Shown here: piece after piece, positions 1 through 10,537 of the stretch
Position numbering within the stretch: position 1 is the first letter of the stretch
Layout of the letters: every line of letters begins with the position of its first letter
DNA from: Methylocapsa palsarum
GTDB taxonomy: Bacteria > Pseudomonadota > Alphaproteobacteria > Rhizobiales > Beijerinckiaceae
Reading direction: 5' to 3'
DNA: 64,000 nt
Assembly (NCBI RefSeq): GCF_900114285.1
Contig: NZ_FOSN01000013.1
Coordinates: 1 to 64,000 of the forward strand
Position numbers and translations under genes: made by a program
Notes under the pieces: generated by a model
The model's input: only the letters and a program-made list of their open reading frames with translations
The model's database searches: none
What the model was told of the DNA's origin: nothing

Positions 1-95
1 GCACCAACTGCAGGCCGCTTAACCTTTAATGTCGATGAGCCAGAACCTCCGTTCCGAATAACCTGAAACTGTCTCAAATCATCTGACGACGGACA
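1..95 (+). mobile_element. Right end of an IS3-family insertion sequence (runs in from outside the window)
   Basis: Seen: these bases align with the right end of the deleted IS3 element at 14581-14869 (reverse strand there). Shared blocks are GATGAGCCAG, CTGTCTCAAA and the terminal CTGACGACGGACA. The terminus ends in CA, as IS3-family ends do. The IS end stops exactly where homology to the DUF1156 gene begins. Inference: an IS3-family copy sits to the left of the window and inserted into that gene. The IS coding region is not visible here, so the family call rests on the second copy, which still encodes the start of an IS3-type OrfA. Confidence 0.7.
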
Positions 96-2816
96 GTGCC
101 TGAGCCGGGCCCGGAGCCAACGCTCGACGACTGCGCCGCCGATGTCGAACGCCAGCGCCTGTTCCGCATCATCGAAGAGCTGGTCAAGTGGGAGAACACG
201 ACCAACGAGGCGGTGCTGGACAAAGCGCGCGCCGAAATCTGGCAGAGCTGGCGGCGCGCCTGCGCCGATAATGTCGGCCATCCTCGCGCAGCTGAGCTCT
301 TCAACCGGCATAAGCTGCCCGCCTTCCATGATCCTTTCGCGGGCGGCGGCGCGCTGCCGCTGGAGGCGCAGCGTCTGGGTCTGGGGGCGTATGCTTCCGA
401 TCTCAACCCGGTGGCGGTGCTGATCAACAAGGCGATGATCGAGATTCCGCCAAAGTTCGCAGGCCAGCCGCCGGTGAACCCCGCGGCGCGCAAGGAAGCC
501 GAGCACGGCGCGTTGCGGGCGTGGAAAGGCGCGCAAGGGCTGGCGGCGGACGTTCGCTATTACGGCCAATGGATGCGCGACGAGGCGGAAAAGCGCATCG
601 GGGACTTGTATCCCAAGGTCGAAATCACGCCAGACATTGCGAAGGGGCGCCCCGATTTGAACGAGCTTGTGGGAGAGAAGCTCACCATCATCGCTTGGCT
701 CTGGGCACGTACCGTGAAGAGTCCCAACCCCGCCTTCACACGGGTAGACGTGCCGCTAGCGCCCACTTTTATGCTCTCCACCAAGGCCGGCAAGGAAGCG
801 TACGCTGTGCCGATTATAGAGAATGGTAGCTACCGATTCACAGTGAGGACCGGCGTCCCAATGAACGCCGAAGCAGTAAAGCGCGGCACTAAATCCGGCA
901 GCAGCTTTCTTTGCCTGATGTCGGGAGTACCGATGCCCTACGAGTATCTCCGAAAGCAAGCAAAGGCCGGGAGCATGGGCGCGCGGCTAATGGCGATGGT
1001 GGCCCAAGGCGAGCGTGGGCGGGTTTACTTGCCGCCGAGCGAAGATATGGAAACGATCGCGCTTAGCGCGCGGCCGCACGATGTCCCGGAAACTGATCTT
1101 CCGAAAAAGGCGCTCGGATTTCGTGTACAGGAATATGGGATGACGCGATGGCGTGACCTCTTTAGCAACCGACAGCTTGTCACGCTCGTGACATTCTGCG
1201 ACTTGGTGCAAGAGGCGCGAGACCAGGCAAAGCGCGACGGAAATGCCGCTGCGCTAATCAACGACGGCAAGCCGCTCGCAGCTGGTGGCGTTGGCGCAGA
1301 CGCTTATGCTGACGCTCTGGCCGTTTATCTGGCGTTTGCCCTTAGCAAGGCGCTAACTCGAAATTCTACCCAGACAGTCTGGTATCGGGACCGAGATTCG
1401 ACGATGGCTGCTTTCTCACGGCAAGCGATCCCAATGACCTGGGATTTCGCGGAAGTCAATCCGCTTCTCGAAGCTACGGGGAGTATTGCTGCCACAGCCT
1501 CATGGGTAGCCGAAGTTCTCGAAGGCGCTTTGGCCACTGGGGGTCCAATCAGCCACGCGACGCAGTCCGATGCTGCGACTGGAACTCTGGAGTTCTCGCC
1601 CGTCATTTCAACCGACCCGCCCTATTATGACAATATCGGCTATGCTGACCTATCGGACTTCTTTTACGTATGGCTTCGTCGGTCGTTGAAGCCTGTCTTC
1701 CCTTGTCTGTTTAGCACCCTTGCCGTACCGAAAGCCGAAGAGCTGATAGCGGCTCCGTTTCGTCACGGTAGCAAGGATAAAGCGGAGGCGTTCTTTCTCG
1801 ACGGAATGACAAGGGCGATGCACCGCCTCGCCGACCAAACCCACCCGGCGTTCCCGATTACGATTTATTACGCGTTCAAGCAGTCTGAAACAGAAAGTGA
1901 TGTAGGCACGGCAAACACAGGATGGGAAACATTCCTCGATGCTGTAATTCGTTCCGGTCTTTCGATCACCGGAACATGGCCAGCGCGGACAGAACAGCCA
2001 CACGGGCTCCGTGTGATTAACACAAATTCGCTCGCATCGAGCATCGTCCTCGTTTGTCGTAAGCGTGACGCCGATGCAGAGACGGTCCCGCGCCGCAACT
2101 TCCTGAATCAGCTTAAGGCCGAACTCCCTGAGGCGTTGCGCCAACTCCAACGCGGCAACATCGCTCCGGTTGATCTCGCGCAAGCGTCTATAGGCCCCGG
2201 CATGGCAGTATTCACCCGCTACGCGAAGGTCGTCGACGCCGAAGGCAAGTCGCTCACAGTGCGTGACGCTCTGGCCCTCATCAACCAGGTGCTCGATGAG
2301 GTGCTGGCCGAGCAGGAAGGCGACTTCGACGCCGATAGCCGTTTCGCCATCGCCTGGTTCGAACAGTTCGGTTTCGCAGAGGGCGATTTCGGCGTCGCCG
2401 ACGTGCTGGCCCGCGCTAAGGCGACCAGCGTCGCCGCAATGGCCGATCCGCGCGGCGGAACCATCCTCTCCGCCAAAGGCGGCAAGGTGCGGCTCTTGAA
2501 ACCGGACGAGTTGCCCGAAGAATGGGACCCCGCCGTCGATCCACGTCTCACCGTCTGGGAAATGGTCCATCACCTCATTCGCGTTCTGGAGGCCGACGGT
2601 GAAAGTGCGACTGGCGCACTCGCCGCCAAACTCGGCGTCAGAGCCGAAATCGCGCGCGAACTCGCCTACCGGCTTTACACAGTCTGCGAGCGCAAGAAGC
2701 GGGCGGCCGAGGCGCTGTCCTACAACAGTCTCGTGCAAAGCTGGCCGGAAATCATGCGCCTCGCGCGCGAAACCCCCGCCAGCGCGGCTCCGGCCGAACC
2801 CGACCTTTTCGCGTGA
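96..2816 (+). pseudogene. DUF1156 adenine-specific DNA methylase, N-terminus removed by IS insertion
   Basis: The family is a putative N6-adenine DNA methyltransferase that occurs in predicted anti-phage loci beside DUF499. The SAM-binding motif DPFAGGG is at residues 79-85 of the open frame and the catalytic DPPYY motif at 507-511. About 60-70 N-terminal residues are missing. The usual DUF1156 start, with its conserved HGHPSTLHLWWARRP block, is absent, and the frame opens with a GTG directly abutting an IS3 end after a stop at 84-86. The rest, about 906 residues, is uninterrupted. DUF499 follows after 8 bases, as in intact loci. A shortened protein might be made from the GTG, but it would lack the family's defining N-terminal domain, so I treat it as disrupted. 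Domain identity is confident; loss of function is inferred. Confidence 0.8.
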
Positions 2817-2824
2817 GGTAACCT

Positions 2825-5800
2825 ATGGCAATCACCAATCAGGAACGCATCGCCAAGGCCCTCGATCTTCTGAAAGAGGGACTTGCGCCCTTCGCCGAGC
2901 GGGAGATCCGGAACGCTCTCGAAAAAGGTCGCCAGGTCCCGGCAATCCGCGCTCTCGCCGAAGACCCGCTGTTCAAGGAAAAAGCGATCTCGAAGTGGGA
3001 CGCCTCGCTTCTACTGAAGCTGATGTGGGACAGCTGGAACGACGTGTTCCGCGATGTGCTGGGGCCAGCGGAACGCGGGCTCGTCGGCGAGATCCGCGGC
3101 TATCGGAACCGTTGGGCCCATCAGGAGCCCTTCACCGGCGACGATACGGACCGTGCGCTCGATTCGATCGCTCGCCTGCTCACGGCGGTGTCCGCGCAGC
3201 AAGGCGGACGACGTCAATCGAATGAAGACCGAGCTCCGGCGGCTGATCTTCGAAGAGCAGGCGCGCAGGGAGAGGCGCAAGGGCGCTGGCACGACGATCG
3301 AAAGCCAGGTGACCGGAAGCCTCAAGCCGTGGCGCGAGGTTGTGAGCCCACACCGCGATGTGGCGAGCGGCCGCTACCAGCAAGCGGAGTTCGCAGCTGA
3401 TCTTTGGCAGGTGTACATCGGCGAGGGCTCCGACGAGTATCGCAATCCGGCCGAGTTCTTCCGACGCACCTATCTGACCCAGAGCCTTCACGACCTTCTG
3501 AAAGGCGCGATGGAGCGGCTGTCTGGCAAGGGTGGCGATCCCGTCGTCCAGCTCCAGACAAACTTTGGCGGCGGCAAGACCCACTCGATGCTGGCGCTGT
3601 ATCACTCGTTCTCCGGAGTCGCGCCGGGCGAGATGCTGGGCATCGATGCGCTGATGGCGGACGCAGGCATCACCAAGCTGCCCGAAAAGGTCACGCGCGT
3701 CGTGCTGGTCGGCAATAAGATTTCGCCCGGTAACCCATCGATCAAGAGCGACGGAACGGTGGTGAAGACACTGTGGGGCGAGCTCGCCTGGCAACTCGGT
3801 GGAAAGCCAGCGTTCGAGAAGGTCCGGCAGGACGACGAGCGCGCGACGAACCCCGGCGATACGCTGCGGGTGCTGATGAATGAATACGGACCCTGCCTCA
3901 TTCTGATCGACGAATGGGTCGCCTATGCGCGCCAGCTGCACGACGATGCGGACCTTCCGGCCGGCAGCTTCGAGACGCATTTCAGCTTTGCGCAGGCGCT
4001 GACAGAATCCGCCAAGCTGGCGAAGCACTGCATGCTGGTCATCAGCTTGCCGTCATCTGACACAGCGACATCGCCGCACGCGCAGGCAGATGATGAAGAA
4101 GTCGGCGGCCTGCGCGGTCGTGCGTCGCTAATGCGACTGAGGAACGTCATTGGCCGCGTTGAGTCCTCGTGGGCGCCGGCGAGCACCGAGGAAGGCTTCG
4201 AGATCGTTCGCCGCCGACTGTTCGAGCCGTTGGTCGAACGCGATCAGTTCACCGGCCGGGACAATGTCGCCCGCGCGTTCGCCGACCTTTACCGGACGCA
4301 GCACCAGGAGTTCCCGCCAGAGTGCCGGGATTCGGATTACGAGAAGCGACTGCGAGCGGCCTACCCGATCCACCCCGAAGTCTTCGACAGGCTCTATACG
4401 GATTGGTCGACGCTGGTGAAATTCCAGCGCACGCGGGGCGTTCTGCGTCTGATGGCGGCGGTGATCCATAGCCTTTGGGAGAAGGGCGACCGCAATCCGT
4501 TGATCATGCCCTCGAACATTCCGATCGACGATCCGCGCGTTCGGGACGAACTCACCCGCTACCTGCCGGACCAGTGGAAGCCGATCATAGAGAAGGACGT
4601 GGATGGACCGAACGCCCTTCCTTTGCGCATCGACGGCGAGGTGCCGAACCTCGGTAAATTCGCCGCGACTCGGCGCGTCGCCCGCACGCTTTATCTCGGC
4701 TCTGCGCCCACGGCCTCAGCGGCCAATCGGGGGATCGAAGATCGGCGGATCAAGCTCGGCTGCGTGATGCCCGGCGAGTCGCCAGCCGTGTTTGGCGACG
4801 CGCTGAGGCGACTAAGCTCTTCAGCTACCTTCCTTTACCAGGACGGCGCCCGATACTGGTACTCGACCCAGCCGACGGTCACTAAGCTTGCCGAGGACCG
4901 CGCCGATCAGTTAAAGCGCAACGCCGATCGTGTCGTCGTTGAGATCGAGGAAAGGCTACGCGCGGACCTTCGGGGAACCGGGGATTTCCGGCGCATTCAT
5001 CCGATGCCGCAATCAGGGGCTGACGTCCCGGATGACATGGAAACGCGACTCGTGGTGCTTGGCGCGGAGCATCCCTATAGCAAAGATGCAGCGAACAAGG
5101 CGCAAGCCGCTGGGACAGCGATCCTGCAAAGTCGGGGCAATGCGCCCCGCCTGTTCCAGAACACGCTCGTCTTCCTGGCTGTCGACCAAACCCGGTTACA
5201 GGACCTCGACGAATCGGTCCGTCGGTATCTTGCCTGGTCATCAATTCTCGAAGAAAAGAACGAGCTGAATCTCGATCCGCATCAGGTCCGGCAGGCAGAA
5301 ACGCAGAAGAAGGCTGCTGACGGAGCCGTCGTCGCGCGCTTGCCGGAAGCCTATCAGTGGCTTCTAGTTCCGACTCAGCCGACGCCGCAGTCCGCGGTCC
5401 AGTGGCAAGCGTTCCGCCTCTCTGGACAAGATGGGCTCGCCGTCAGGGCCAGCAAGAAGCTCCGGTCAGAGGAATTTCTGGTCCCCTCGCTCGCAGGCAC
5501 ACGACTCCGAATGGAGCTTGATGGCATCCCGCTTTGGCGCGGCAATCACGTCGCGGTGAGCCAGCTCATCGAGGACTTTGCCCGATACGTGTATCTGCCG
5601 CGGCTACGTGACCCCGATGTCGTCGTCGCCGCCGTGCAGGACGGCCTCGGACTCCTGCTTTGGGAACAGGAATCATTCGCCTATGCGGATAGATTTGATG
5701 AAGCGACGGGCCGCTATCGTGGGTTGCGCTGCGGTCAGCGCGTCGATTTCGTCCAGCAGGCCGGCGATGGTCTCGTTGTTAAGGCAGAGGTTGCCCTCAA

Positions 5801-6175
5801 GCAGTACGAAGCGGACAAGGCTACTGCCGCTGGAGCTACCGGAGGTACACAACGAACACAATGGGTGGCAGCAACGGCTTTGGCCGGACGAGCGGGACGC
5901 CCGGTGGCGTAAGCAGCGGTCCCGCAGCGCCGAAGTCCCGCCCGAATCGCTACTATGGAACGGCGACCCTCGATGCAACGCGAGTGGGGCGGGACGCGGG
6001 TCGCATCGCCGAGGAAGTCATTGCGCATCTTTCGGGCTTGGTTGGTGCCACCGTGACGGTCACGTTGGAGATCCAAGCTTCAGTTCCTGACGGCGTGCCC
6101 GAAAACGTTATCAGGACTGTCACCGAGAATGGACGAACGCTGAAGTTCACCACACAAGGTTTCGAGGAAGGCTAG
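2825..6175 (+). pseudogene. DUF499 AAA-type ATPase with Swt1-like HEPN N-terminus, two frameshifts
   Basis: This is the partner of the upstream DUF1156 methylase. Residues 1-126 resemble the Swt1-type HEPN domain (RNRWAH motif). An extra G at 3203/3204 breaks the frame: CAG CAA is followed by G before GCG GAC. The ATPase part continues in another frame with Walker A (GGGKTH, about reconstructed residue 248) and a Walker B-like LILIDEW near 3899. A second shift, equivalent to one missing base, lies near 5847-5860. The conserved C-terminal piece (PNRYYGTATLDATRVGRDAG onward) then continues in a third frame to 6175. In the family these three pieces form one protein of about 1,030-1,100 residues. 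Either the gene is dead or the assembly has two indels. The usual helicase, DUF3780 and phospholipase-D partners do not follow; the next 295 bases hold no gene I can support. Confidence 0.75.
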
Positions 6176-6470
6176 CATGGGACTGCGGCGATTTCGTGCG
6201 CATCGCTTTTTGAATTCTTGGGGGCACCTTAGGGTTTGCTCGCCAAACCTCGTTGACTCAGACAACGGGAGAACCTCGAGCTTAATCATGGGAAGAAAGT
6301 GAGAACCTACTCGACATCGATAAGCCCTGTCGTCGAGTGCCCTTTTTCCCAACCAATTGATTTGGCCTTAGATTGATCGATAGTGCGGCAAACAAACCTT
6401 GAGGCATCCCCTCCTCCTCTGACGTTGCGGCCCACATCTGTGCAACAATGCGATTGCCTCCACGGCGCGA

Positions 6471-7691
6471 TCAGGACAGGGCGCTTACCTCCTTCGCGCT
6501 CGGCAACTCAAATAGAACGCCAATGACTTCGAGCGCTTCAGTGATCTTCGGCAACGCGTGAGAGCAATCGAGGCTCAGAATTTCCGCCGCAGTCGATCCA
6601 TCAGGGTTGAGGCTTTCCAGTACAACAATCATTCCGTGGCAGCGGAGGCGCTTGAAATAGCGCGCACCGTCCTCGTCAATGCCAACTATCAGTCGTCCCT
6701 CAAGTGACGCAATGGCCTCCGCCTTGATCGACTTACCTCGTGTGATCAGATATTGTCCCTCCAAGGCGACCGGTTCTGCGCTACTACCCTTCACTTTAAA
6801 CAGCCGTGCGCCCCTAAGCATTTGGTCGATGATGTTGGGATCTGGCAGTGCTGCAAACTCCCTATCGGGGTCGATGGGAGGCGCAGGCAACAGATGTGCT
6901 GCGAAGAGCGTACCAACGATTTTGCGGAAACTGGCGTCCGGCTGAACAATAACTGGTTGCGGCAGCGTCGATGGATCGACTGCCTGGCCGGTCAAGACGA
7001 CAATCTCGGAATGGTTCTCAGGCCTGTTAAGGCGCCGCGCGAGCAACGCACTGCCTGACACGGTTATCACAAGGTTGCGCGGATTGATATGCGCATAATT
7101 GCTCACGATGATGAGGTCGCCGATGCCGGCAACCGGATCGAGCGTTCCGGCGGCAAGCTGGAACACTTCATGGTTCGGCAACACGATTTTCTCCCCGGCC
7201 TCCCATTCGTCGACAGTCAGCACACCGTCGCCGGCCCGCCCATCCGTCTTAGCAGCCGCGGCCACACCTGTTTGCAGGACAAGCTGAAAGAGATTGCCTG
7301 CGGCGACGAGCAAAAGAACCGAGGCGAGCGTTAGGCAGAGCCATCCCGTGAAAGGACCTTGCCGGGCCTCGCCGTCCAGATAGATCCCCGCATAGCGAAC
7401 GACGACCCAGCCGATAAACGTGACGAGGAGCAGCATCGCGACGCTCACGGCGTCCAGCCGGACCGACAATCCGACGCCGTAAAGCCCGATTGCTGGGCTG
7501 ACGCCGGGTCGGTGAACGATCAGCGCGGCCGCCGCGGCGAGCGCCGCGACGAGAGCCAGAAGCGCGGCGGCTTCCGCCAGCTTGGGGAGGATTTTGGGCC
7601 TACGCCCTTTGTCCAGGAAGCCGATCGCCGCGCTGATGAGCAGCGGAACGGGCGCCGCTAACGGCGCAAGATAGAAAAGATAGCTAGGCAC
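6471..7691 (-). CDS. Chimeric ORF: DabB/NuoL-like membrane N-terminus joined to two S24 (LexA-like) domains
   Basis: I place the start at the GTG at 7691 because AAGGAG precedes it by 8 bases. Residues 1 to about 140 are hydrophobic and match the first part of the NuoL-like proton-conducting subunit paired with DabA (bicarbonate uptake). The motif GNLFQLVL, normally followed by more membrane helices, is followed instead by soluble sequence. The remainder contains two S24/LexA-fold segments. The first (AAGTLDPV, GDLIIV, ALLARRL) has Thr and Arg where the Ser-Lys dyad would be. The second (SSAEPVAL, YLITRG, RYFKRL, GVLFELP) keeps a Ser and a Lys. The join near 7268 looks like an in-frame deletion between two unrelated genes. 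The divergent regulator at 7798 is the usual dabB neighbour. Whether the chimera does anything is unknown. Confidence 0.6.
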   Translation of the reverse strand: MPSYLFYLAPLAAPVPLLISAAIGFLDKGRRPKILPKLAEAAALLALVAALAAAAALIVHRPGVSPAIGLYGVGLSVRLDAVSVAMLLLVTFIGWVVVRYAGIYLDGEARQGPFTGWLCLTLASVLLLVAAGNLFQLVLQTGVAAAAKTDGRAGDGVLTVDEWEAGEKIVLPNHEVFQLAAGTLDPVAGIGDLIIVSNYAHINPRNLVITVSGSALLARRLNRPENHSEIVVLTGQAVDPSTLPQPVIVQPDASFRKIVGTLFAAHLLPAPPIDPDREFAALPDPNIIDQMLRGARLFKVKGSSAEPVALEGQYLITRGKSIKAEAIASLEGRLIVGIDEDGARYFKRLRCHGMIVVLESLNPDGSTAAEILSLDCSHALPKITEALEVIGVLFELPSAKEVSALS

Positions 7692-7797
7692 GGGATGTCT
7701 CCTTCGACGCGGTGCGCTTCGTGGAGAGTCGTAAGGCATCGCTTTGGGCGAGAAAAATTCATTGTTTCGTCAATATCGTTCGCTTTAATAGAACAAT

Positions 7798-8697
7798 ATG
7801 AGGGACCTAAACTATAACCACCTACGTTATTTTTGGGCGGTCGCACACGAAGGCAGTCTTACGCGGGCCGCCGACCGTATGAACCTGTCGCAATCGGCGC
7901 TGTCGGTGCAGATCCGAAAACTCGAGCTTCAGATAGGACATCCGCTCTTCGAGCGCGTCGGCAGAAAGCTCGTCCTGACCGAGGCTGGCGGGATCACGCT
8001 CGACTACGCGGACACGGTGTTCAAGGCCGGCGACGAGCTGTTGAGCACCCTTCGAGGGCAGCCTGTGGCCAACCGTCAGGTTCTCAGAGTCGGCGCGCTC
8101 ACGACGCTGTCACGAAACTTCCAGCTCGAATTCCTTCGGCCATTGGTCGGCCGCTCGGACGTGGAGCTAATCGTTCGGTCCGGCAACATCCGCGACCTAC
8201 TCGCGCAGTTGGAGGCTCACGCCATCGACGTCGTTCTGGCGAACAGCGCCGCGCCCGGCGACCCCCGCTCGCCGCTGCGCATCCACCTGCTCAATCAGCA
8301 GCCGGTTAGCCTGGTCGGCCGCCCTCGGTCAGGTAGGCGAAAATTCAAATTCCCGGATGATCTCCGCACGGAGCCATTGCTCCTGCCGAGTCTCGACAGC
8401 GATATCCGCGTGGCGTTCGACCGGATCCTCGAACTAGCCGGAATCAGGCCGATAGTTCTCGCCGAGGTCGACGACATGGCGATGCTGCGACTGCTAGCGC
8501 GCGAACGCGAAGGCGTCACGCTTGTGCCCCCAATTGTTGTGCGCGATGAACTGGAAACCGGCGTTCTGGTCGAGCACTGCCAAATCCCAGAGGTCGGCGA
8601 AACCTTCTACGCGATCGTACAGAAGCGGCGTTTCCCTAATCCTCTCCTTGCCCATCTGCTCACCGCCCCAAAACCGCCGCAGTCGGTATTAAGATGA
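7798..8697 (+). CDS. LysR-family regulator, NhaR-like
   Basis: This 299-residue protein has a typical N-terminal winged helix-turn-helix (NYNHLRYFWAVAHEGSLTRA, then QSALSVQIRKLE, about residues 5-65) and a C-terminal effector-binding domain. The opening is characteristic of NhaR-type activators. In alphaproteobacteria such regulators often lie divergently next to dabB/dabA bicarbonate-transport genes, and the divergent neighbour here begins with a dabB fragment 106 bases away. If dabA and most of dabB have been lost, the regulator is an orphan. It appears intact, with no internal stop. The target and ligand are not visible in the sequence. Confidence 0.8.
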   Translation: MRDLNYNHLRYFWAVAHEGSLTRAADRMNLSQSALSVQIRKLELQIGHPLFERVGRKLVLTEAGGITLDYADTVFKAGDELLSTLRGQPVANRQVLRVGALTTLSRNFQLEFLRPLVGRSDVELIVRSGNIRDLLAQLEAHAIDVVLANSAAPGDPRSPLRIHLLNQQPVSLVGRPRSGRRKFKFPDDLRTEPLLLPSLDSDIRVAFDRILELAGIRPIVLAEVDDMAMLRLLAREREGVTLVPPIVVRDELETGVLVEHCQIPEVGETFYAIVQKRRFPNPLLAHLLTAPKPPQSVLR

Positions 8698-9067
8698 TTG
8701 CGAGACCTCCGCCGCTCTGGACGCACGTCAGGTGCGCAAAATATCGCTCAGCCGCCCCCTCATGCTGGTCTACGGCGCGCGAAACGAATTGAAAACAACG
8801 CCCGCGTGATTTGCGAAATCCTCTACCGCGCCTGAAGCAAGACCTGCAAGACGCTTGATCGCACCGAGCCCAGCAAGCGCAATGGCGGGAAATAGTGCAC
8901 CTTCAGGCCACACTTTGGATACAGCAACTGCAAATGCCTAGTGAAGTCAACACGCGAAAATCGTCGCAGCGCGATATTGGCGGTAGCGCTCCCGCGACTC
9001 GAACCCCCGACCTGGCTGGCAGATTTTGGTCGAAGGCGGCCGCGCCTCGGGCGCCGCGCCGCAAAAC
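8698..9067 (+). other. Non-coding stretch with no supported gene
   Basis: No convincing ORF. On the minus strand around 8990-9030 there is a short T-arm-like string (GGGGGTTCGAGTC), but the stem does not pair and no tRNA can be folded around it. Confidence 0.5.
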
Positions 9068-9240
9068 TCACAAAATCCCCCAGGCGCGATAGCGGTCGCG
9101 GCCGGTCATTTCACGCAGCCCAAGCTCGGCGACCATGTCTTGCTCCGCGCGGGGGGTGACGCCGAGTTCGGCCGCGATCATGCCGGCGGAGGCGATGGGG
9201 CGCGACAGAATATAATCCGCCAAAGCCGGCAGCCGGGAGC
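9068..9240 (-). pseudogene. C-terminal remnant of a DUF1612 (RHE_PE00001 family) protein
   Basis: Read on the minus strand, this encodes about 55 residues ending MTGRDRYRAWGIL and a TGA at 9068-9070. It matches the C-terminal helix-turn-helix of the intact DUF1612 protein at 31656-32912, which ends REITGRKRYRAWTIG and shares the ALAxxxLxxPxxS and AELG blocks. The upstream part of the gene is gone; the fragment abuts a truncated dinB at about 9241. It is too short to act and marks a rearrangement junction. Confidence 0.65.
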
Positions 9241-9912
9241 TCGCCGCGAGCTATGAGGCGCGCCAGTTCGGGGTGCGCTCGGCGATGCCCTCGATCAAGG
9301 CCAAGCGCCAATGCCCGGATCTGATTTTCGTGAAGCCGAAGTTTGATGTCTACAAGGAAATCTCGCAGCAAATGCGCGCGATCTTCGCCGAATACACGCC
9401 TCTCTTCGAACCGCTTTCGCTGGATGAGGCCTATCTCGACGTGACGGACAATCTCAGGAACATAATTTCGGCGACGGAGATCGCCGAAGAGATCCGCGCC
9501 AGGATTCGCGCGGCGACAGACCTCACCGCTTCGGCCGGGGTCTCGTACAACAAATTTCTGGCGAAACTCGCATCGGATCATCGCAAGCCCGACGGGCTGT
9601 TTGTGATCACGCCAAAGATGGGACCGGCCTTTGTCGAGACGCTACCGGTGCGAAAGTTCCACGGCGTCGGACCCGCCACGGCCGCGAAGATGATGAGCCT
9701 CGGCATCGAGACGGGGCTCGACCTCAAGGCTCGTTCGCTGGCCTTGCTCCAGGAGCAATTCGGCAAAGCAGGGCCATACTATTACTGGATCGCGCGGGGC
9801 CGATCGGATCCGCGAGTCTGTCGGCGCGGAAAACACCTTCGCCGCGGACCTCTTCACTTTCGATGCGGCGCGCGACGCGCTGCTGCCGATTGTGGACAAG
9901 GTCTGGCGCTGA
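9241..9912 (+). pseudogene. dinB: Fragment of DNA polymerase IV (dinB), truncated at both ends and frameshifted
   Basis: The frame carries Y-family polymerase sequence: SYEARQFGVRSAMPS, the catalytic PLSLDEAYLDVT motif, SAGVSYNKFLAKLASD and the helix-hairpin-helix KFHGVGPATAAKM. The first 40-50 residues with the N-terminal catalytic Asp are missing. After YYYWIARG, a small deletion near 9800 changes frame; the family sequence resumes as DRIRESVGAENTF in the next frame and ends at VWR plus TGA (9910-9912). The little-finger domain is absent. The open frame from 9273 runs on to 10307, but that part is not DinB and includes a separate small gene. Not functional. Confidence 0.8.
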
Positions 9913-10067
9913 AGGTTTATGCGCCGTCACTTCCTTTGGAAACTGGCCGAGCCGGTGAGCCCAGCAGCACGGCGCCGATCGGCTCGCCGCAATCATTTCG
10001 CGCCGAAAGGAAAAGATGCAACGGAACCAAAAAAATGTTACTAGTTTTGCAGATTTCTGAGGCGACC

Positions 10068-10307
10068 ATGTCCGCTCATGCATTCGAGGTGCTCTCACGA
10101 GCCCGCGACGAAATTGTAGTATGTCACACGGCGGAGGGCCACCGCTTCAAATTTTTTGTCGTCACGAATGCACACGGCAAGAAAATCTTATCTGAATCGA
10201 TCAAGGTTATCGCCAAAGAAGGCGCGACCCATACGCCGGAGTTCTTTTCCGGCAGCGCTCGCGCCTTCGCCATCACGGTGGCCCATCGGTCTCACATAAT
10301 TGATTGA
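10068..10307 (+). CDS. Hypothetical protein, 79 residues
   Basis: Starts at the ATG of MSAHAFEVLSRARDEIVVCH and ends IID. It lies in the same frame as the decayed dinB ORF upstream and would otherwise be hidden inside it. Composition is soluble, mixed alpha/beta, with no signal peptide or membrane segment. I recognise no domain; small proteins of this size are common in rhizobial-type accessory regions. No convincing Shine-Dalgarno sequence precedes it, so the start is uncertain. Confidence 0.4.
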   Translation: MSAHAFEVLSRARDEIVVCHTAEGHRFKFFVVTNAHGKKILSESIKVIAKEGATHTPEFFSGSARAFAITVAHRSHIID

Positions 10308-10537
10308 ATTCATCGCTGTCGGCGGCGCAACAGAGCTCGAAATGTGCAATGCCCTTCCATTGGGAGATGGGAACTCCGCCGTGGCCGCTGGAGGTCAGCG
10401 CAAGGTTTGGCATTAGACTTTGAAACCCTCTCAAACCTGGGGCGATGGGAACAAGGGCTCGCGGAGCTGCGAAAGAGAGAAGCCGCGCTCCCCGCCAAGC
10501 GATAGCAAACCCAAAGGATGAACAGGGAGGCGCGCCA

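Noticed and set aside
1650-2738. 362-codon minus-strand frame within the DUF1156 gene
   Set aside because: Overlaps the methylase catalytic region on the opposite strand and has no motif of its own.
3203-3204. Programmed +1 frameshift in DUF499
   Set aside because: No slippery run or stimulatory structure is evident, and a second shift exists downstream, so decay or sequencing error is more likely.
8985-9030. tRNA 3' end (T-arm-like GGGGGTTCGAGTC on the minus strand)
   Set aside because: The flanking stem bases do not pair and no acceptor, anticodon or D arm can be built; at best a decayed attachment-site scar.
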